The notes below the pieces were generated by a model. That model was not told where the DNA came from. It did not search any database and saw nothing but the letters and a program-made list of their open reading frames with translations. From DATARH01 sp963778385 (GTDB taxonomy: Bacteria; Pseudomonadota; Alphaproteobacteria; ATCC43930; CGMCC-115725): DNA of 64,000 bases. The position numbers were made by a program, and so were the translations under genes. Below are positions 23,587-32,501 of the stretch, one piece after another; position 1 is the first letter of the stretch; each line of letters starts with the position of its first letter. Location of the stretch: contig CAVZUA010000008.1 in assembly GCA_963778385.1 (NCBI GenBank), forward strand, positions 434,001 through 498,000, in the 5' to 3' direction.

Positions 23587-23820
23587 ATGGTCCGTATTTT
23601 GATAGTCGCCAGCGCTTTGATGCTTGCGCTGACCATGCCGGCCACGGCCCAAAAAAAGGTAACCGTCGAGCAAGCGTTAACGCAACTGCATGGCCTGTGC
23701 GAACGCGACTACACACCTGCGTGTATCAAATTGGGGCTCGTCATCGGGAAACTTCCGCCAAGAGAAGCAAATAAATTGCGCAGCGCCCATCCTGAATGGT
23801 TTTGGTGGGAGCGCTGGTAG
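23587..23820 (+). CDS. 77-residue secreted protein, paralogue of 58009-58242
   Basis: An N-terminal signal peptide ('MVRILIVASALMLALTMPAT', cleavage near AQ) is followed by a 55-residue mature part. That part has 'EQALTQLHGLCERDY' and 'PACIKLG' (two Cys, possibly a disulphide), a 'LPPRE' turn and a Trp-rich end 'PEWFWWERW'. The copy at 58009 on the other strand is about 50 of 77 residues identical without gaps. Both also share the bases around the start (CCCCGATGGTCCGT). Function unknown; a small periplasmic protein is the simplest reading. Confidence 0.75.
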   Translation: MVRILIVASALMLALTMPATAQKKVTVEQALTQLHGLCERDYTPACIKLGLVIGKLPPREANKLRSAHPEWFWWERW

Positions 23821-23942
23821 CCGGTGCCGCGAGGGTCAAGAGCGGGCGTAATGGGCATCTCGTCGCCGGTGATGGTGTTCACGACGCCGATGGGGCCTAG
23901 TGGTCGCCGTTGATAGGTCGCCCAGGCGATCGCCTGAATCGC

Positions 23943-25346
23943 TCAAGGCCGATCGCTGGGCTGGACCGAGCCCTCTGCGGAAAGCGGTGCGCGCACGAGA
24001 TCGAACATCCGGCTGAGGCTGGTCAGCGTGCCCAACCCGGCAAAGCCAGCCGCGAGCACGATCGCCGTCTTGGCGCCATGTCCTTCGACAAGCCCAAACA
24101 CCAGGGCGACAAGTGCGGCGCCGATCGATTGTCCGAGGAGCCGCGCGGTGCCCTGGATGGCACCGGCACCGCCGCTGCGTGCGAGCGGTGCGCTCATGAC
24201 AATCGACCGCGCGTTCGGCTGCTGGAACAGCCCCATGCCGGCACCGCACACGGCAATGCGCCACAATATGTCCCCGGTGGATGGATCGACCGGCAGCAAC
24301 GAAAGAAGCACGAAGCCCGTCGCCAGAATGACCAGCCCGATGCTTCCGAGAATGCCGGCGGGATAGCGATCCGCCAGCCGGCCGGCCAGCGGCGCCATCA
24401 GTGCCGCGGTCGCCGGCCATGGGGTCATCAGGAGCCCCGTCGTCACCGCCGATACGCCAACAACGTCCTGGAAATAGAACGGCAGGGAGACGAAGGCGAG
24501 CCCTTGCGCCACAAAGCTCAAGACCGAGGTCGTCACCGAGAGGGCGAAGACCGGCCGGCGAAACAGGTCGATCGGCAACAACGGCATTGCCTGGGTCGCC
24601 TGGCGCCGCACCAGCAGATATCCGACGACAATCGCCCCGACGAACTCGCCGGCAACGGCGATTGCGTTCTGACCGTGACCGAGGCCGTTGATCCCGCTGA
24701 TCAGGCTTCCGAACATCAACGCGCACAGAACCGCGCTGACGAGATCGAATTGATGTCCGCTCGGCGCCGTGTGCGGCAGCAGTCGCATCGACAACAGCAG
24801 GGTCGCTACACCAATCGGCACATTCACGGCGAAGAGATACGGCCACGGCGCGACCGCCAAGATCGCGGCCGCCAACGTCGGCCCAGCGGCCGAAGAAGTC
24901 GAGACGACGAGCGAGGTCAGCGCGATTCCCCGGCCCAATTGCCGGCGCGGATAGCTATGACGAACAAGTGCGGTGTTGACGCTCATCAGCCCGGCCGCGC
25001 CCAGCCCCTGCAGCGCCCGGCCGAGCGTCAGTATTTCGAGCGAATGTGCCGTCGCGCTGATCAGCGCGGCGCTGGAGTACAGCAGGAGGCCAAAGCGGTA
25101 GACGCGGCGGTAGCCGAAAATGTCGCCAAACGAGGCGAACGGCAGCAGCGAGATCATCACCGCGAGCTGATAGGCGTTGACCACCCAGATCGAATTGGCC
25201 GGGCTGGCATCGAGGTCGCGGGCGATGGTCGGCAACGCGACGTTGACGAGCGCCGTGTCGAGGCACGACAGCGCCACGCCGATCATCAACGTCATGATCG
25301 CCCAATAGCGCTGCGGGATGGGCAAGCCGTCGGCCGTGCTGTTCAT
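23943..25346 (-). CDS. MFS transporter, DHA2-type drug exporter
   Basis: A 467-residue protein with about 13-14 membrane segments. It has the first-helix motif 'LDTALVNVALPTIARDL', motif A 'FASFGDIFGYRRVYRFG' and 'LGRALQGLGAAGLMSVN', which are typical of the 14-helix DHA2 drug:H+ antiporters (EmrB/QacA-like). Start ATG 25346. No adjacent membrane-fusion or TetR gene is visible, so partners and induction are unknown. Confidence 0.87.
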   Translation of the reverse strand: MNSTADGLPIPQRYWAIMTLMIGVALSCLDTALVNVALPTIARDLDASPANSIWVVNAYQLAVMISLLPFASFGDIFGYRRVYRFGLLLYSSAALISATAHSLEILTLGRALQGLGAAGLMSVNTALVRHSYPRRQLGRGIALTSLVVSTSSAAGPTLAAAILAVAPWPYLFAVNVPIGVATLLLSMRLLPHTAPSGHQFDLVSAVLCALMFGSLISGINGLGHGQNAIAVAGEFVGAIVVGYLLVRRQATQAMPLLPIDLFRRPVFALSVTTSVLSFVAQGLAFVSLPFYFQDVVGVSAVTTGLLMTPWPATAALMAPLAGRLADRYPAGILGSIGLVILATGFVLLSLLPVDPSTGDILWRIAVCGAGMGLFQQPNARSIVMSAPLARSGGAGAIQGTARLLGQSIGAALVALVFGLVEGHGAKTAIVLAAGFAGLGTLTSLSRMFDLVRAPLSAEGSVQPSDRP

Positions 25347-26116
25347 TGGATCGAGGCCGATGACAAAGGAGTGGCGAAGCGGCCGCTGCCCTTACGCTAC
25401 CGGGGCGCACAGTGCCAGGGTCGCGGTCGCAACCCACCCATCGCTTTGTGCGAGGGACGCGTGCGGCTCACACACATCGGCACCGGCAAGATCAAATCGA
25501 GATGCCGCCGGTTGGCCTCGGCTATGCCCTCGCGTAGCCGGGGATGAGCACGAGCGAACGACCCGTCTCACCGCGTGCGCGGGCCTTCGCAACTGAAGAG
25601 GATTAATCCCTGCCGTTTGCTGCTTTCCGCCGATTACAGCGGCTTTTACCCCATTGCCGCGGCTCAAGGCGGCGGTCGACTACCCGTCACCCCTGCCGTG
25701 TGCGGAGCAACCGCTGACCGGGGGGATGGGGTTCGCCATGCGAGTTGCGCGATTGCGGCCGGAGCGCTGCGCCCTTGGTCAGAGCTTGAGGAAGCCAGGA
25801 GTTCGCCGCGCAAGAGCGTCCGATTTCACCCTGCGTACAGGGTTCGTACTGCAGTGATCCTCAAAACTGAACCAAGGGGCTTTTTTGTGTCAATTTGACG
25901 AATTGTTGCAAGGAGGGGTTTGGGGTCGCGGATTGAGGTCCCGCCGCCAGTTGTCGCGGCATGCCGCGACACGTCGGTGTTTGTCGCTGCCTTCTGTCGC
26001 TGCTCGTCATCGGTTGATGACAGGGCGGTGGCGGGAGTCGACCTTCGAGCCGACCTCAAACGCTCGCCCAAAGCGGACGAATGTGGTGGTACGCAAGTGC
26101 CCAAAGGCCAGATTTA
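25347..26116. other. Intergenic between MFS gene and island end
   Basis: About 770 bases without a convincing gene. Several short frames exist but none has family-like sequence. The AT-rich stretch near 25858-25910 is the only change of composition. Confidence 0.4.
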
Positions 26117-26162
26117 TTGGTGAGCCCGTCGGGGTTCGAACCCGAGACCTACTGATTAAAAG
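26117..26162. repeat. Left attachment site (tRNA-Lys 3' fragment)
   Basis: These 46 bases are identical to 49084-49129 and equal the 3' part of the tRNA-Lys gene, including the T arm, the variable loop and the edge of the anticodon stem. The similarity stops sharply at 26163. This is the classic scar left when a tyrosine integrase inserts an element into a tRNA 3' end. Confidence 0.93.
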
Positions 26163-26320
26163 ACACCTGCGTGTCCTTTGTCTTGTCAGCTAGTTAGCCG
26201 CACAACACTCGCTATTTCAACCGATTAAGGTCCTGCATTAACCTACACAAACCTACACAATATTTGCTTGAACTACCCTATCCCGACGGTAATTAGCTGT
26301 GCATAGCTGTGCAATAGTCT

Positions 26321-27751
26321 GTGCAACTTTTCGTCGTTTGCCGGGAGCAAAAAACGAGTTGGACCAAGCAGAAAAGGCCGCCGACCGACAGCCGCGCGAC
26401 CGTGGCGATGATCGCCGGCTGGTTGAAAGATCAGGCAAGACCCGTCAACGGTCGTGTCATCCATCGCGTCGCACCCGGGCCTCGACCTCGTGGTCAGTCG
26501 TGACGGTCCCGGCGTCTGGTGGTGGCGAGGGCGCCCGCGCGGTCTGCGCCCGGACGGCACCCGGTGGCCGCCGCGGACCTTGAAGATCGGCGACACCCAC
26601 ACGCACAGCCTCGACGCCGCGCTGGTCGAGGCGGCGAAACTGCGGCTTCAGGTCACCGAGGGCGGGGATCCCGGTGAAGACCGCCGCAGGGCGGTCCAGG
26701 CGCGGCAGGAGGCGGTTGCCGCGGCCAAGGCGCGGATGACATGCCGGCAGGCGCTGACCGCCTACGGCGGCGTCCTGGCGGGCCGTGATCTCAGCCGACA
26801 GCCATGTCCCCGATGAACTGGGACAGGTGCGTCTGGCGCTCGACAGCGTCGGCGTGCTGGACATGCCGGTCAGCGCGGTCACCGTCGCTGCCGTCGAGAA
26901 GGTCCTTGCCTTGGCCCCGCCAAAGTCCCGGCGTGCCTCGTACGGTGCGCTTGACCGGTTCCTGCGCTGGACTGTGCGGCATGAAGGCACCGATTTGCTC
27001 GCACCAACCGCCCGGCTGCTGAAGCACGAGCGCCCAAAGCCGATCGCGCCGCGTGCTCGCGTGCTCACGGCTGATGAACTGGCAGCCGTATGGCGCGCGA
27101 TGGAGCAACACGGAGCCGCCAGTGTGCGCGACCTGATGCTGTTCATGGTCACCACGCCGGCGCGGGAAAGTGAAGCGGCGGCGATGTGCTGGCGCGACGT
27201 CGATCTCGCCGCCGCGACATGGACCCAGCCCAAGAGCAAGAATGGTCTGAGCCACCGCTATCCGCTGAACGAGCGGGCGGTGGCGATACTGCAACGCCGG
27301 CACTGGGCGCTGCGCGGACAGCCGCACGGTGATGCGCTGGTGTTTCCCGGTCCGGTGAACGGCCGCGCGTTCGTCGGCTGGTCGAAAGTCAAAAGCTGCT
27401 CTCGACAGGCGGCTGACGATCGACCCGTGGCGCCTCCACGATCTCAGGCGATCGTTCATCACGCTCATGGCGGAAGCCGGGCACGATGATGGATTGTTGG
27501 ACCTCACCATCAATCACGCCCACGCCCGCACCCGAAGCGTGCTGACTGGGACCTACAACCTTTGGCAACGTTGGCCCGCACGCGTCATGCTGCTGGCGGC
27601 GTGGAGCCGCTTTCTCGATACGGCTTTGGCGGGAGGACGGGCCAACCCATCAGGCGCTGCCGTCATCCCATTGTGGCAACCGCTCACTTCGCTCACAGAT
27701 CAAGCTTCCCACCACACTCACGGCACGGATGCCGCCGGCAACGGAGCATAG
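26321..27751 (+). pseudogene. Tyrosine recombinase (integrase), frameshifted
   Basis: The coding signal switches frame at least three times (near 26450, 26780 and 27410). The N-terminal part resembles the DUF4102 arm-binding domain ('SRDGPGVWWWRGRPRG', 'TLKIGDTHTHSLDAAL'). The core-binding part follows. The catalytic part has 'TTPARESEAAAMCWRDVDL' (first Arg), 'HDLRRSFITLMAEAGHDD' (HxLRR box) and a final 'HARTRSVLTGTYN' with the likely nucleophilic Tyr. Family members recombine att sites at tRNA 3' ends, which fits the flanking repeats. The exact start was not determined. In the sequence as given it cannot make a full-length enzyme. Confidence 0.8.
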
Positions 27752-27752
27752 G

Positions 27753-28062
27753 CCGTGCCGCGCGATAGCAAGCGGCCAGGCCGCGCGATGGGTTTCGGCC
27801 TTCCTGAGCCAGATGCCGAACCTGATGATGAGAGCGTCAAGGACGCACTGCGGGCACTCAAGCCAAAATCGACGACCTGCTGAGGAAGCGTGGCAGACCA
27901 AGGGATGCGACAGCCGACGCCCTCATCAAGCTGGGCGAGGTGGGACGTGCCGGCGCTGCAGGAGGCGATCGCACACGTCCTGGAAGACGTGCCGCTCGGC
28001 GTGCAGGTGGCGGTCAACGTGCCGGCCATCATGAAACAGCTCGAACAGGAGTTCGACGCACA
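27753..28062 (+). pseudogene. Frameshifted small hypothetical gene
   Basis: A GTG at 27753 opens 'VPRDSKRPGRAMGFGLPEP', which reaches a stop after about 42 codons. The sequence then continues plausibly in another frame ('KIDDLLRKRGRPRDATADAL') and in a third ('DVPALQEAIAHVLEDVPL'). Joined, this would be a protein of about 100 residues. Function unknown. It lies directly downstream of the integrase. Confidence 0.35.
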
Positions 28063-28187
28063 TGCTTCCGCTCGCCATGAAGGCGGGCGGAAAGTGGCAC
28101 TACAAGAAGCAGCGCAAAGTGAAGGATCCCGCGCGCGCCATGCGAAGCGCCCGCCGCCGCCGGCACAAGATCGACCTGTCCGACTGA
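28062..28187 (+). CDS. Small basic hypothetical protein
   Basis: A 41-residue frame, ATG 28062 to TGA 28187, strongly basic ('GGKWHYKKQRKVKDPARAM', 'ARRRRHKIDLSD'). It may bind nucleic acid, but this rests on charge alone. Confidence 0.4.
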   Translation: MLPLAMKAGGKWHYKKQRKVKDPARAMRSARRRRHKIDLSD

Positions 28188-28304
28188 GGCATCACGCCTG
28201 CCGCAGGGCACGAAAATCACCCGATTATTAAGCCCTTGCAACAACATGCAGATGCCTCCTATAAGGGCCTTTGTAGTGTGCGTTGTTGTGAGAGGGACTG
28301 GCGG

Positions 28305-28631
28305 ATGTCCGCAGGACACACCAACAAACGACGGCATGTCGGCGCGCCGGCTGCTTCGGCCGGCATCGGGACACAAGCGGCAACACCGCTGCCTGTGCCA
28401 GGGTCGGATGATGAGCTGATGCCGCGGGCCCGCGCCGCGGCTTTGCTGTCAGACCTCTGGGGCGGTGTCCGCGTGGCGCAACGCAGCCTCGCCAGCCTGG
28501 CCTGTGCCGTACGGATCATCGGGCATGCCTCGTTGTATCGCCGTGGCGATCTCGTGCAGTACGCGCGGCGCAAGTTGGAAAACGCACCGGTGCGAACCGG
28601 CGGCGGCATGGCGGCGGTTCGCCGAGCGTGA
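28305..28631 (+). CDS. Excisionase-like helix-turn-helix protein
   Basis: A 108-residue protein whose C-terminal part ('RARAAALLSDLWGGVRVAQR' to 'YRRGDLVQYARRKLENAP') looks like an AlpA/excisionase-type MerR-like DNA-binding domain, where the wing ends in 'YRRxDL'. I chose ATG 28305 because AGAGGG lies upstream; the frame opens earlier at 28236. The stop overlaps the next gene start as GTGA. Near an integrase such proteins control excision or early transcription. Confidence 0.6.
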   Translation: MSAGHTNKRRHVGAPAASAGIGTQAATPLPVPGSDDELMPRARAAALLSDLWGGVRVAQRSLASLACAVRIIGHASLYRRGDLVQYARRKLENAPVRTGGGMAAVRRA

Positions 28632-29534
28632 TCGCGCGAGCCACGACGCCGCCAACCGTTTATCGGGCTAGCCCCATAAAGCGGGACCGAGCGACCAAGA
28701 GCGAGATCGAAGAACGCCGCGACAGCCTGTTCAACATCGTCGCGGGGATGAGGCCGATGACGGTGCGGCAGGTGTTCTACCAGGCCACCGTCGCGGCATC
28801 GTCGAGAAGACCGAGGCCGGTTACAACAAGGTGCAGACCGACCTGGTGCACATGCGCCGCGCCGGCGATGCTGCCCTATGACTGGCTCGCCGACAACACC
28901 CGCTGGCAGCGCAAGCCGCGACCTTCGACGGCGTCGAGGAGGCGCTCGCGACACCGCCAGATTCTATCGCAAGAGCGCTGTGGGCCGACGCCGACGGCTA
29001 CGTCGAGATCTGGCTGGAGAAGGACGCGCTGTCCGGCGTCGTCTACCCGGTCACCGAGCAGTATGACGTGCCGCTGATGGTGGCGCGCGGCTATGCCAGC
29101 CTGTCGTTCCTGCACACCGCCGCCGAATACATCAGCGACGCTCGACGTGCCGGCTTACATCTACCATTTCGGCGACTTCGATCCGTCCGGCGTCAATGCC
29201 GGCGAGAAGATCGAGCAGACGCTGCGCGAGCTGGCGCCGACGCCGACATCTGATCTTCGAGCGCGATCGCCGTCAACCCCGAGCAGATCGGCGACTGGAA
29301 GCTGCCGACGCGGCCGACCAAGACAAAGCGACAGCCGCGCCAAGGGCTTCGGCGGCGATATCGGTCGAGCTGGACGCGATCGATCCCGATCGGCTGCGCG
29401 ACCTGGTGCGGGACGCCATCGAGCGACACCTGCCGCCCGACCAATTCGAGGTTATCAAGGCCGCCGAGGAAAGCGAGCGGCTCCAGCTGGCGGGCTTGGT
29501 CGGGATGCTCAACGGGGACGGGGACGCAGCGTGA
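28628..29534 (+). pseudogene. TOPRIM-domain protein, Spo11/TopoVI-A-like, frameshifted
   Basis: GTG 28628 opens 'MIARATTPPTVYRASP' and 'GMRPMTVRQVFYQATV'. The signal then moves between frames at least five times, but the pieces join into one protein of about 300 residues. They include 'YVEIWLEKDALSGVVYPV' (a TOPRIM-type Glu) and 'YIYHFGDFDPSGVNAGEKI' (the DxD of TOPRIM), followed by 'ISVELDAIDPDRLRDLV' and 'RHLPPDQFEVIKAAEESE'. A Glu plus DxD pattern with a GDFDPSG turn is characteristic of the TOPRIM fold in topoisomerase VI A / Spo11. Ends overlap both neighbours as GTGA, which shows the original operon. Role unknown; DNA cleavage or nicking during element replication is an inference. Confidence 0.6.
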
Positions 29535-29656
29535 GCGTGCAGCGCCAACCCATCGAAATGGTCGACGGCGTGCCCACTGGCGCCGGCGTTGCCGTCACCA
29601 CCGCAACGCCCGAAGCTGACGCCGCACGAGCTGCGCGCGCCTCGGTCTGCCGGTAG
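29531..29656 (+). CDS. Small hypothetical protein
   Basis: A 41-residue frame starting with GTG that overlaps the preceding stop (GTGA). The sequence begins 'VSVQRQPIEMVDGVPTGAGV'. In the next frame the coding-like sequence 'LTPHELRA' suggests a frameshift near the end, so the true protein may be longer. Function unknown. Confidence 0.4.
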   Translation: MSVQRQPIEMVDGVPTGAGVAVTTATPEADAARAARASVCR

Positions 29657-29757
29657 CGGCGAGAGAACCGGGCACGCCGATCCCTGAAGTAAGGAGGCGG
29701 CTGCCATGGCGAAGACCCGTCGCCCTTGCCGCCGAACGCCACGATGTACAAAAAGAA

Positions 29758-29779
29758 AATGGGTAATCCATTACCCATT
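29758..29779. promoter_or_regulatory. Perfect 10-bp inverted repeat, probable operator
   Basis: AATGGGTAAT and its exact complement flank a 2-bp CC spacer, 14 nt before the next ATG. A short frame (ATG 29744, 19 residues) overlaps it. A repressor binding here would control the next gene. Confidence 0.55.
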
Positions 29780-29792
29780 GAGGAACTGGACA

Positions 29793-30668
29793 ATGACACC
29801 TGACAACAGGTGGCAGCATCTGGTGGACGCCGTCGGTGACTATGTCAGCGTCTTCAAAATGTGCGAGCAGTCGGACGGTTCGGACATCGTCGCGCTACTG
29901 CACCAGCTCGTCGAAGCCGGCGCCGCGGTGAACCGGGTCATGCGTATCGGGCCGATCGTGATGCGTCATGTCGAGTGCGTTTGCGGGCCGCCGCCGGAGC
30001 AACCCGCGGCCCGGTCCGATCCTGCCGTCGAAGCTCAATACCAGGACGACCTGGCGCGCTGGAACATGCGGGCATGGCAAATCCTGCTCCAGAACTTTCT
30101 CAAACCGATCATGGGCGGTCACCTGATGCTCGACTTGCTGCACAACGACCTGGACCGCGGTCTGGCGGGCGACACGCTGCGGTTCATCCGGGCGGTCGGG
30201 CAGCGGCACGGCAATACCCGCGATGTGTTGCAGCGCACCGCCCGGGACGCGATGGTCTTTACTGTGATCCTGGCCTCAGCCGAGCTGAACGGAAAAGATC
30301 GCATCCAGCAGGTGCTGGACGACGCCGGTATCGGCATTAGCGAGCGCACTTTCCCCGACATGCGGAAAAACGTCGAGGACAAGGCCGCGCTAGGCCGCAT
30401 GACCGAGGAAGCCAAACGGCGCCGATATAACCGCCTGGCACGTGAGAAGGCGGACCGACAAGCATCACGACCTTCACGCGGTCGTCCGGTCACGCCTCGC
30501 CCTGACAAGCCGATGGCCGCGGTACTGATTGCCGGGTCGCTCACCGACGCCGAGTTGATCGCGCTCTATCCGAAGCGATACCCAGATTTGGCCAGGTTCG
30601 GGACCGTGGCGGAGCGCATTCAATACTTGTTCTCGCGCTGGAACGCCGCCGGTGGTGGGGCGGGGTAA
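29793..30668 (+). CDS. Hypothetical island protein
   Basis: A 291-residue protein starting at ATG 29793 with GAGG upstream; the frame also opens at 29706. It is mainly helical. One region reads 'LLQNFLKPIMGGHLMLDLL', another 'GISERTFPDMRKNVEDKA', followed by a very basic stretch ('RRRYNRLAREKADRQASR') that could contact DNA. No family was recognised. It is one of the few long island genes without a frameshift. Confidence 0.65.
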   Translation: MTPDNRWQHLVDAVGDYVSVFKMCEQSDGSDIVALLHQLVEAGAAVNRVMRIGPIVMRHVECVCGPPPEQPAARSDPAVEAQYQDDLARWNMRAWQILLQNFLKPIMGGHLMLDLLHNDLDRGLAGDTLRFIRAVGQRHGNTRDVLQRTARDAMVFTVILASAELNGKDRIQQVLDDAGIGISERTFPDMRKNVEDKAALGRMTEEAKRRRYNRLAREKADRQASRPSRGRPVTPRPDKPMAAVLIAGSLTDAELIALYPKRYPDLARFGTVAERIQYLFSRWNAAGGGAG

Positions 30669-30773
30669 TTTCGACGTTTTTACGGGTACCGATTTGGCAA
30701 AATCGGTACCAGGATTTTTGGTTTTAGATGTGCTTAATACGGTGTCGGCAACTCCTTTGAAGGCCGACGCCCC

Positions 30774-31154
30774 ATGCCCTCTTCCTCCTTTCTGACTGAC
30801 GGCGATCTCGGCGACCTCGGCGACCTCGGCAGCGTGTTTATCGCCGACGATCGCGTCGAGGCCGAGATCGGTCTCGATCTCGAAACCCTCGCGCGCGATC
30901 GCGACGGGCCGCTGATCCTCGATATCGGCGGCGTCAGGTGTGTCGAGCGCGCCGACCTGGTGCGGTTCAAGAAACTTCTGCGCCTGCGGGCTCGGCACAA
31001 GCGGTTGTTCGGCGCCGAGCTCGACGACGTGCCGCCGTTCCTGCGACGGGACTATCGCCCGGCGGACGCTCACCGGGACCAGCTCACCGCCGAGCTGACG
31101 CCGCCATCGCCCGGGCACGGCAGCGCCCGCCGCCCGAGCAGAACCCGTCACTGA
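30774..31154 (+). CDS. Hypothetical island protein
   Basis: A 126-residue acidic protein. The N-terminus repeats GDLGDLGDLG, followed by 'DDRVEAEIGLDLETLARDRD' and a basic, Pro-rich C-terminus. No family was recognised. A strong hairpin follows it. Confidence 0.55.
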   Translation: MPSSSFLTDGDLGDLGDLGSVFIADDRVEAEIGLDLETLARDRDGPLILDIGGVRCVERADLVRFKKLLRLRARHKRLFGAELDDVPPFLRRDYRPADAHRDQLTAELTPPSPGHGSARRPSRTRH

Positions 31155-31171
31155 CTGACCCACAAAGAAAA

Positions 31172-31202
31172 CGCCGGCCGCGAGTGGTGATCGCGGCCGG
31201 CG
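31172..31202. terminator. GC-rich hairpin, likely terminator
   Basis: A perfect 12-bp stem (CGCCGGCCGCGA / TCGCGGCCGGCG) with a 7-nt loop lies between the 126-residue gene and the helicase gene. Read on the minus strand it is followed by TTTTCTTTG, so it may act as a terminator in that direction or in both. Confidence 0.6.
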
Positions 31203-31219
31203 GAAACGGAGGGACAATT

Positions 31220-32426
31220 GTGTTTGAGTTCGATCCGGCGGATATCACAGCTCCGCTCGGAGCCATCGTCATCTGGACCCGGCTTAGCTCGGCTTAGCTC
31301 CGGAGCAGCGGGACGCGGTCGGCGAGATCAAGTAGTTTCTCTACGACAGCGACCGCCGGGTGTTCGCGGTGCAGGGCCTGGCCGGCATCGGCAAAATCGC
31401 ACCTGCTCGCGAGCATCGCGCGGTCTTCGCTGGACCCGATGGTCTGCGCTCCGACCGGTCACGCCGCGGCGGTGTTGCGCCGAACGGTTCGGGCTGAAGG
31501 CCACACGATCCACGCGGCGTTTTATCGGTTGAAGGGCGGAGAGCCCAACGCGCTGATGGCCGGCGGGATCTGACGTTCGAGCCGCGCCGCCGTGCCGGCT
31601 CGATGACCGGCAAGATCGTGCTTGATCGACGAAGCCTCGATGGTGCCGGCGACGATGGTCGAGCAGCTGCTCGCCACCGGCGTTCGGATCATCGCGTTTG
31701 GCGATCCGGGGCAGTTGCCGCCGGTCAAAGGCGAGCCGGGCTTTCCGCACGCAGATTTCACGTTGAGGCAGATACACCGCCAGGCGGCCGGCAGTGCGAT
31801 CATCCGCCAGGCGCATCGCGTGCGAGCTGGCGGCGATTACGCATCTGATGGTCGCGATTTCCAGGTGGTGGCCAAAGGCAGCCACGCGCTCTTGCGTGAG
31901 GCCAATGTCGTGCTGTGTCTGGATCGCAACGACACGCGCCGGCGGCTCAACCAGCTCGCCCGCCGCGTCGCCTGCGCAGCGAGATCCCCGGACGCCCCGC
32001 TGACGATGGCAGCTTCGATCCGGCCACCGAGTTTCCGCGCCAGTTCGAGCGAGTCGTCGTGCTGCGAAACGCGCCGCGGCACAATTTGTGGAACGGTGAC
32101 GTTGAGTGGCTGGGCGACGATCTGCGCCCGGGTGACAGGACCGTCTCGCTCTTCAGAGTGTCAGCGAGAGCGGCAGCTCGGCCGGCGGCGTTGAGTTTCC
32201 GCTGCTGAGCTTCGCCGGGATGCCGGGGGCCGGTGGTGTTGCTGGCGGCTTGGAACTCGATTTCGGCTACGTCTTGACCATGCACAAGGCGCAGGGCAGC
32301 GAGTGGCCTTTTGTCGTGCTCGTCGACGAGTTCCCGCGCGACGACCCGGAGCGCGCGGCGTGGATCTACACCGCGCTGACGCGGGCGGCGAAACGCATCG
32401 TCATCGTAAACCGTCACTGCGGTTGA
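31220..32426 (+). pseudogene. RecD/Dda-like DNA helicase, frameshifted
   Basis: GTG 31220 has GGAGG upstream. The coding signal continues through at least four frame changes. Walker A is 'VQGLAGIGK' (its next residue lies at a frameshift). Walker B is 'LIDEASMVPATMV', motif III 'AFGDPGQLPPVKGEPG', and the superfamily 1 C-terminal motifs are 'YVLTMHKAQGSEWPFVVL' and 'WIYTALTRAAKRIVIVNRH'. These are the AAA_30 and UvrD_C_2 parts of RecD2/Dda-type 5'-3' helicases, which work in replication or repair. A 14-bp hairpin follows the stop. Confidence 0.8.
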
Positions 32427-32434
32427 ACAGCGAA

Positions 32435-32466
32435 AGAGCCCGGCGGTCGGGGGACCGCCGGGCTCT
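32435..32466. terminator. Strong GC hairpin after helicase gene
   Basis: A perfect 14-bp stem (AGAGCCCGGCGGTC / GACCGCCGGGCTCT) with a GGGG loop starts 9 nt after the helicase stop. T-rich bases flank it on both sides weakly, which is consistent with a bidirectional terminator. Confidence 0.7.
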
Positions 32467-32501
32467 CTGATTTCTTCCGACCCCTCGAAAGGAAGTCCAG
32501 C

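Noticed and set aside
23910..25547. 545-codon plus-strand open frame
   Set aside because: Antisense to the DHA2 transporter, which has 13-14 good membrane helices.
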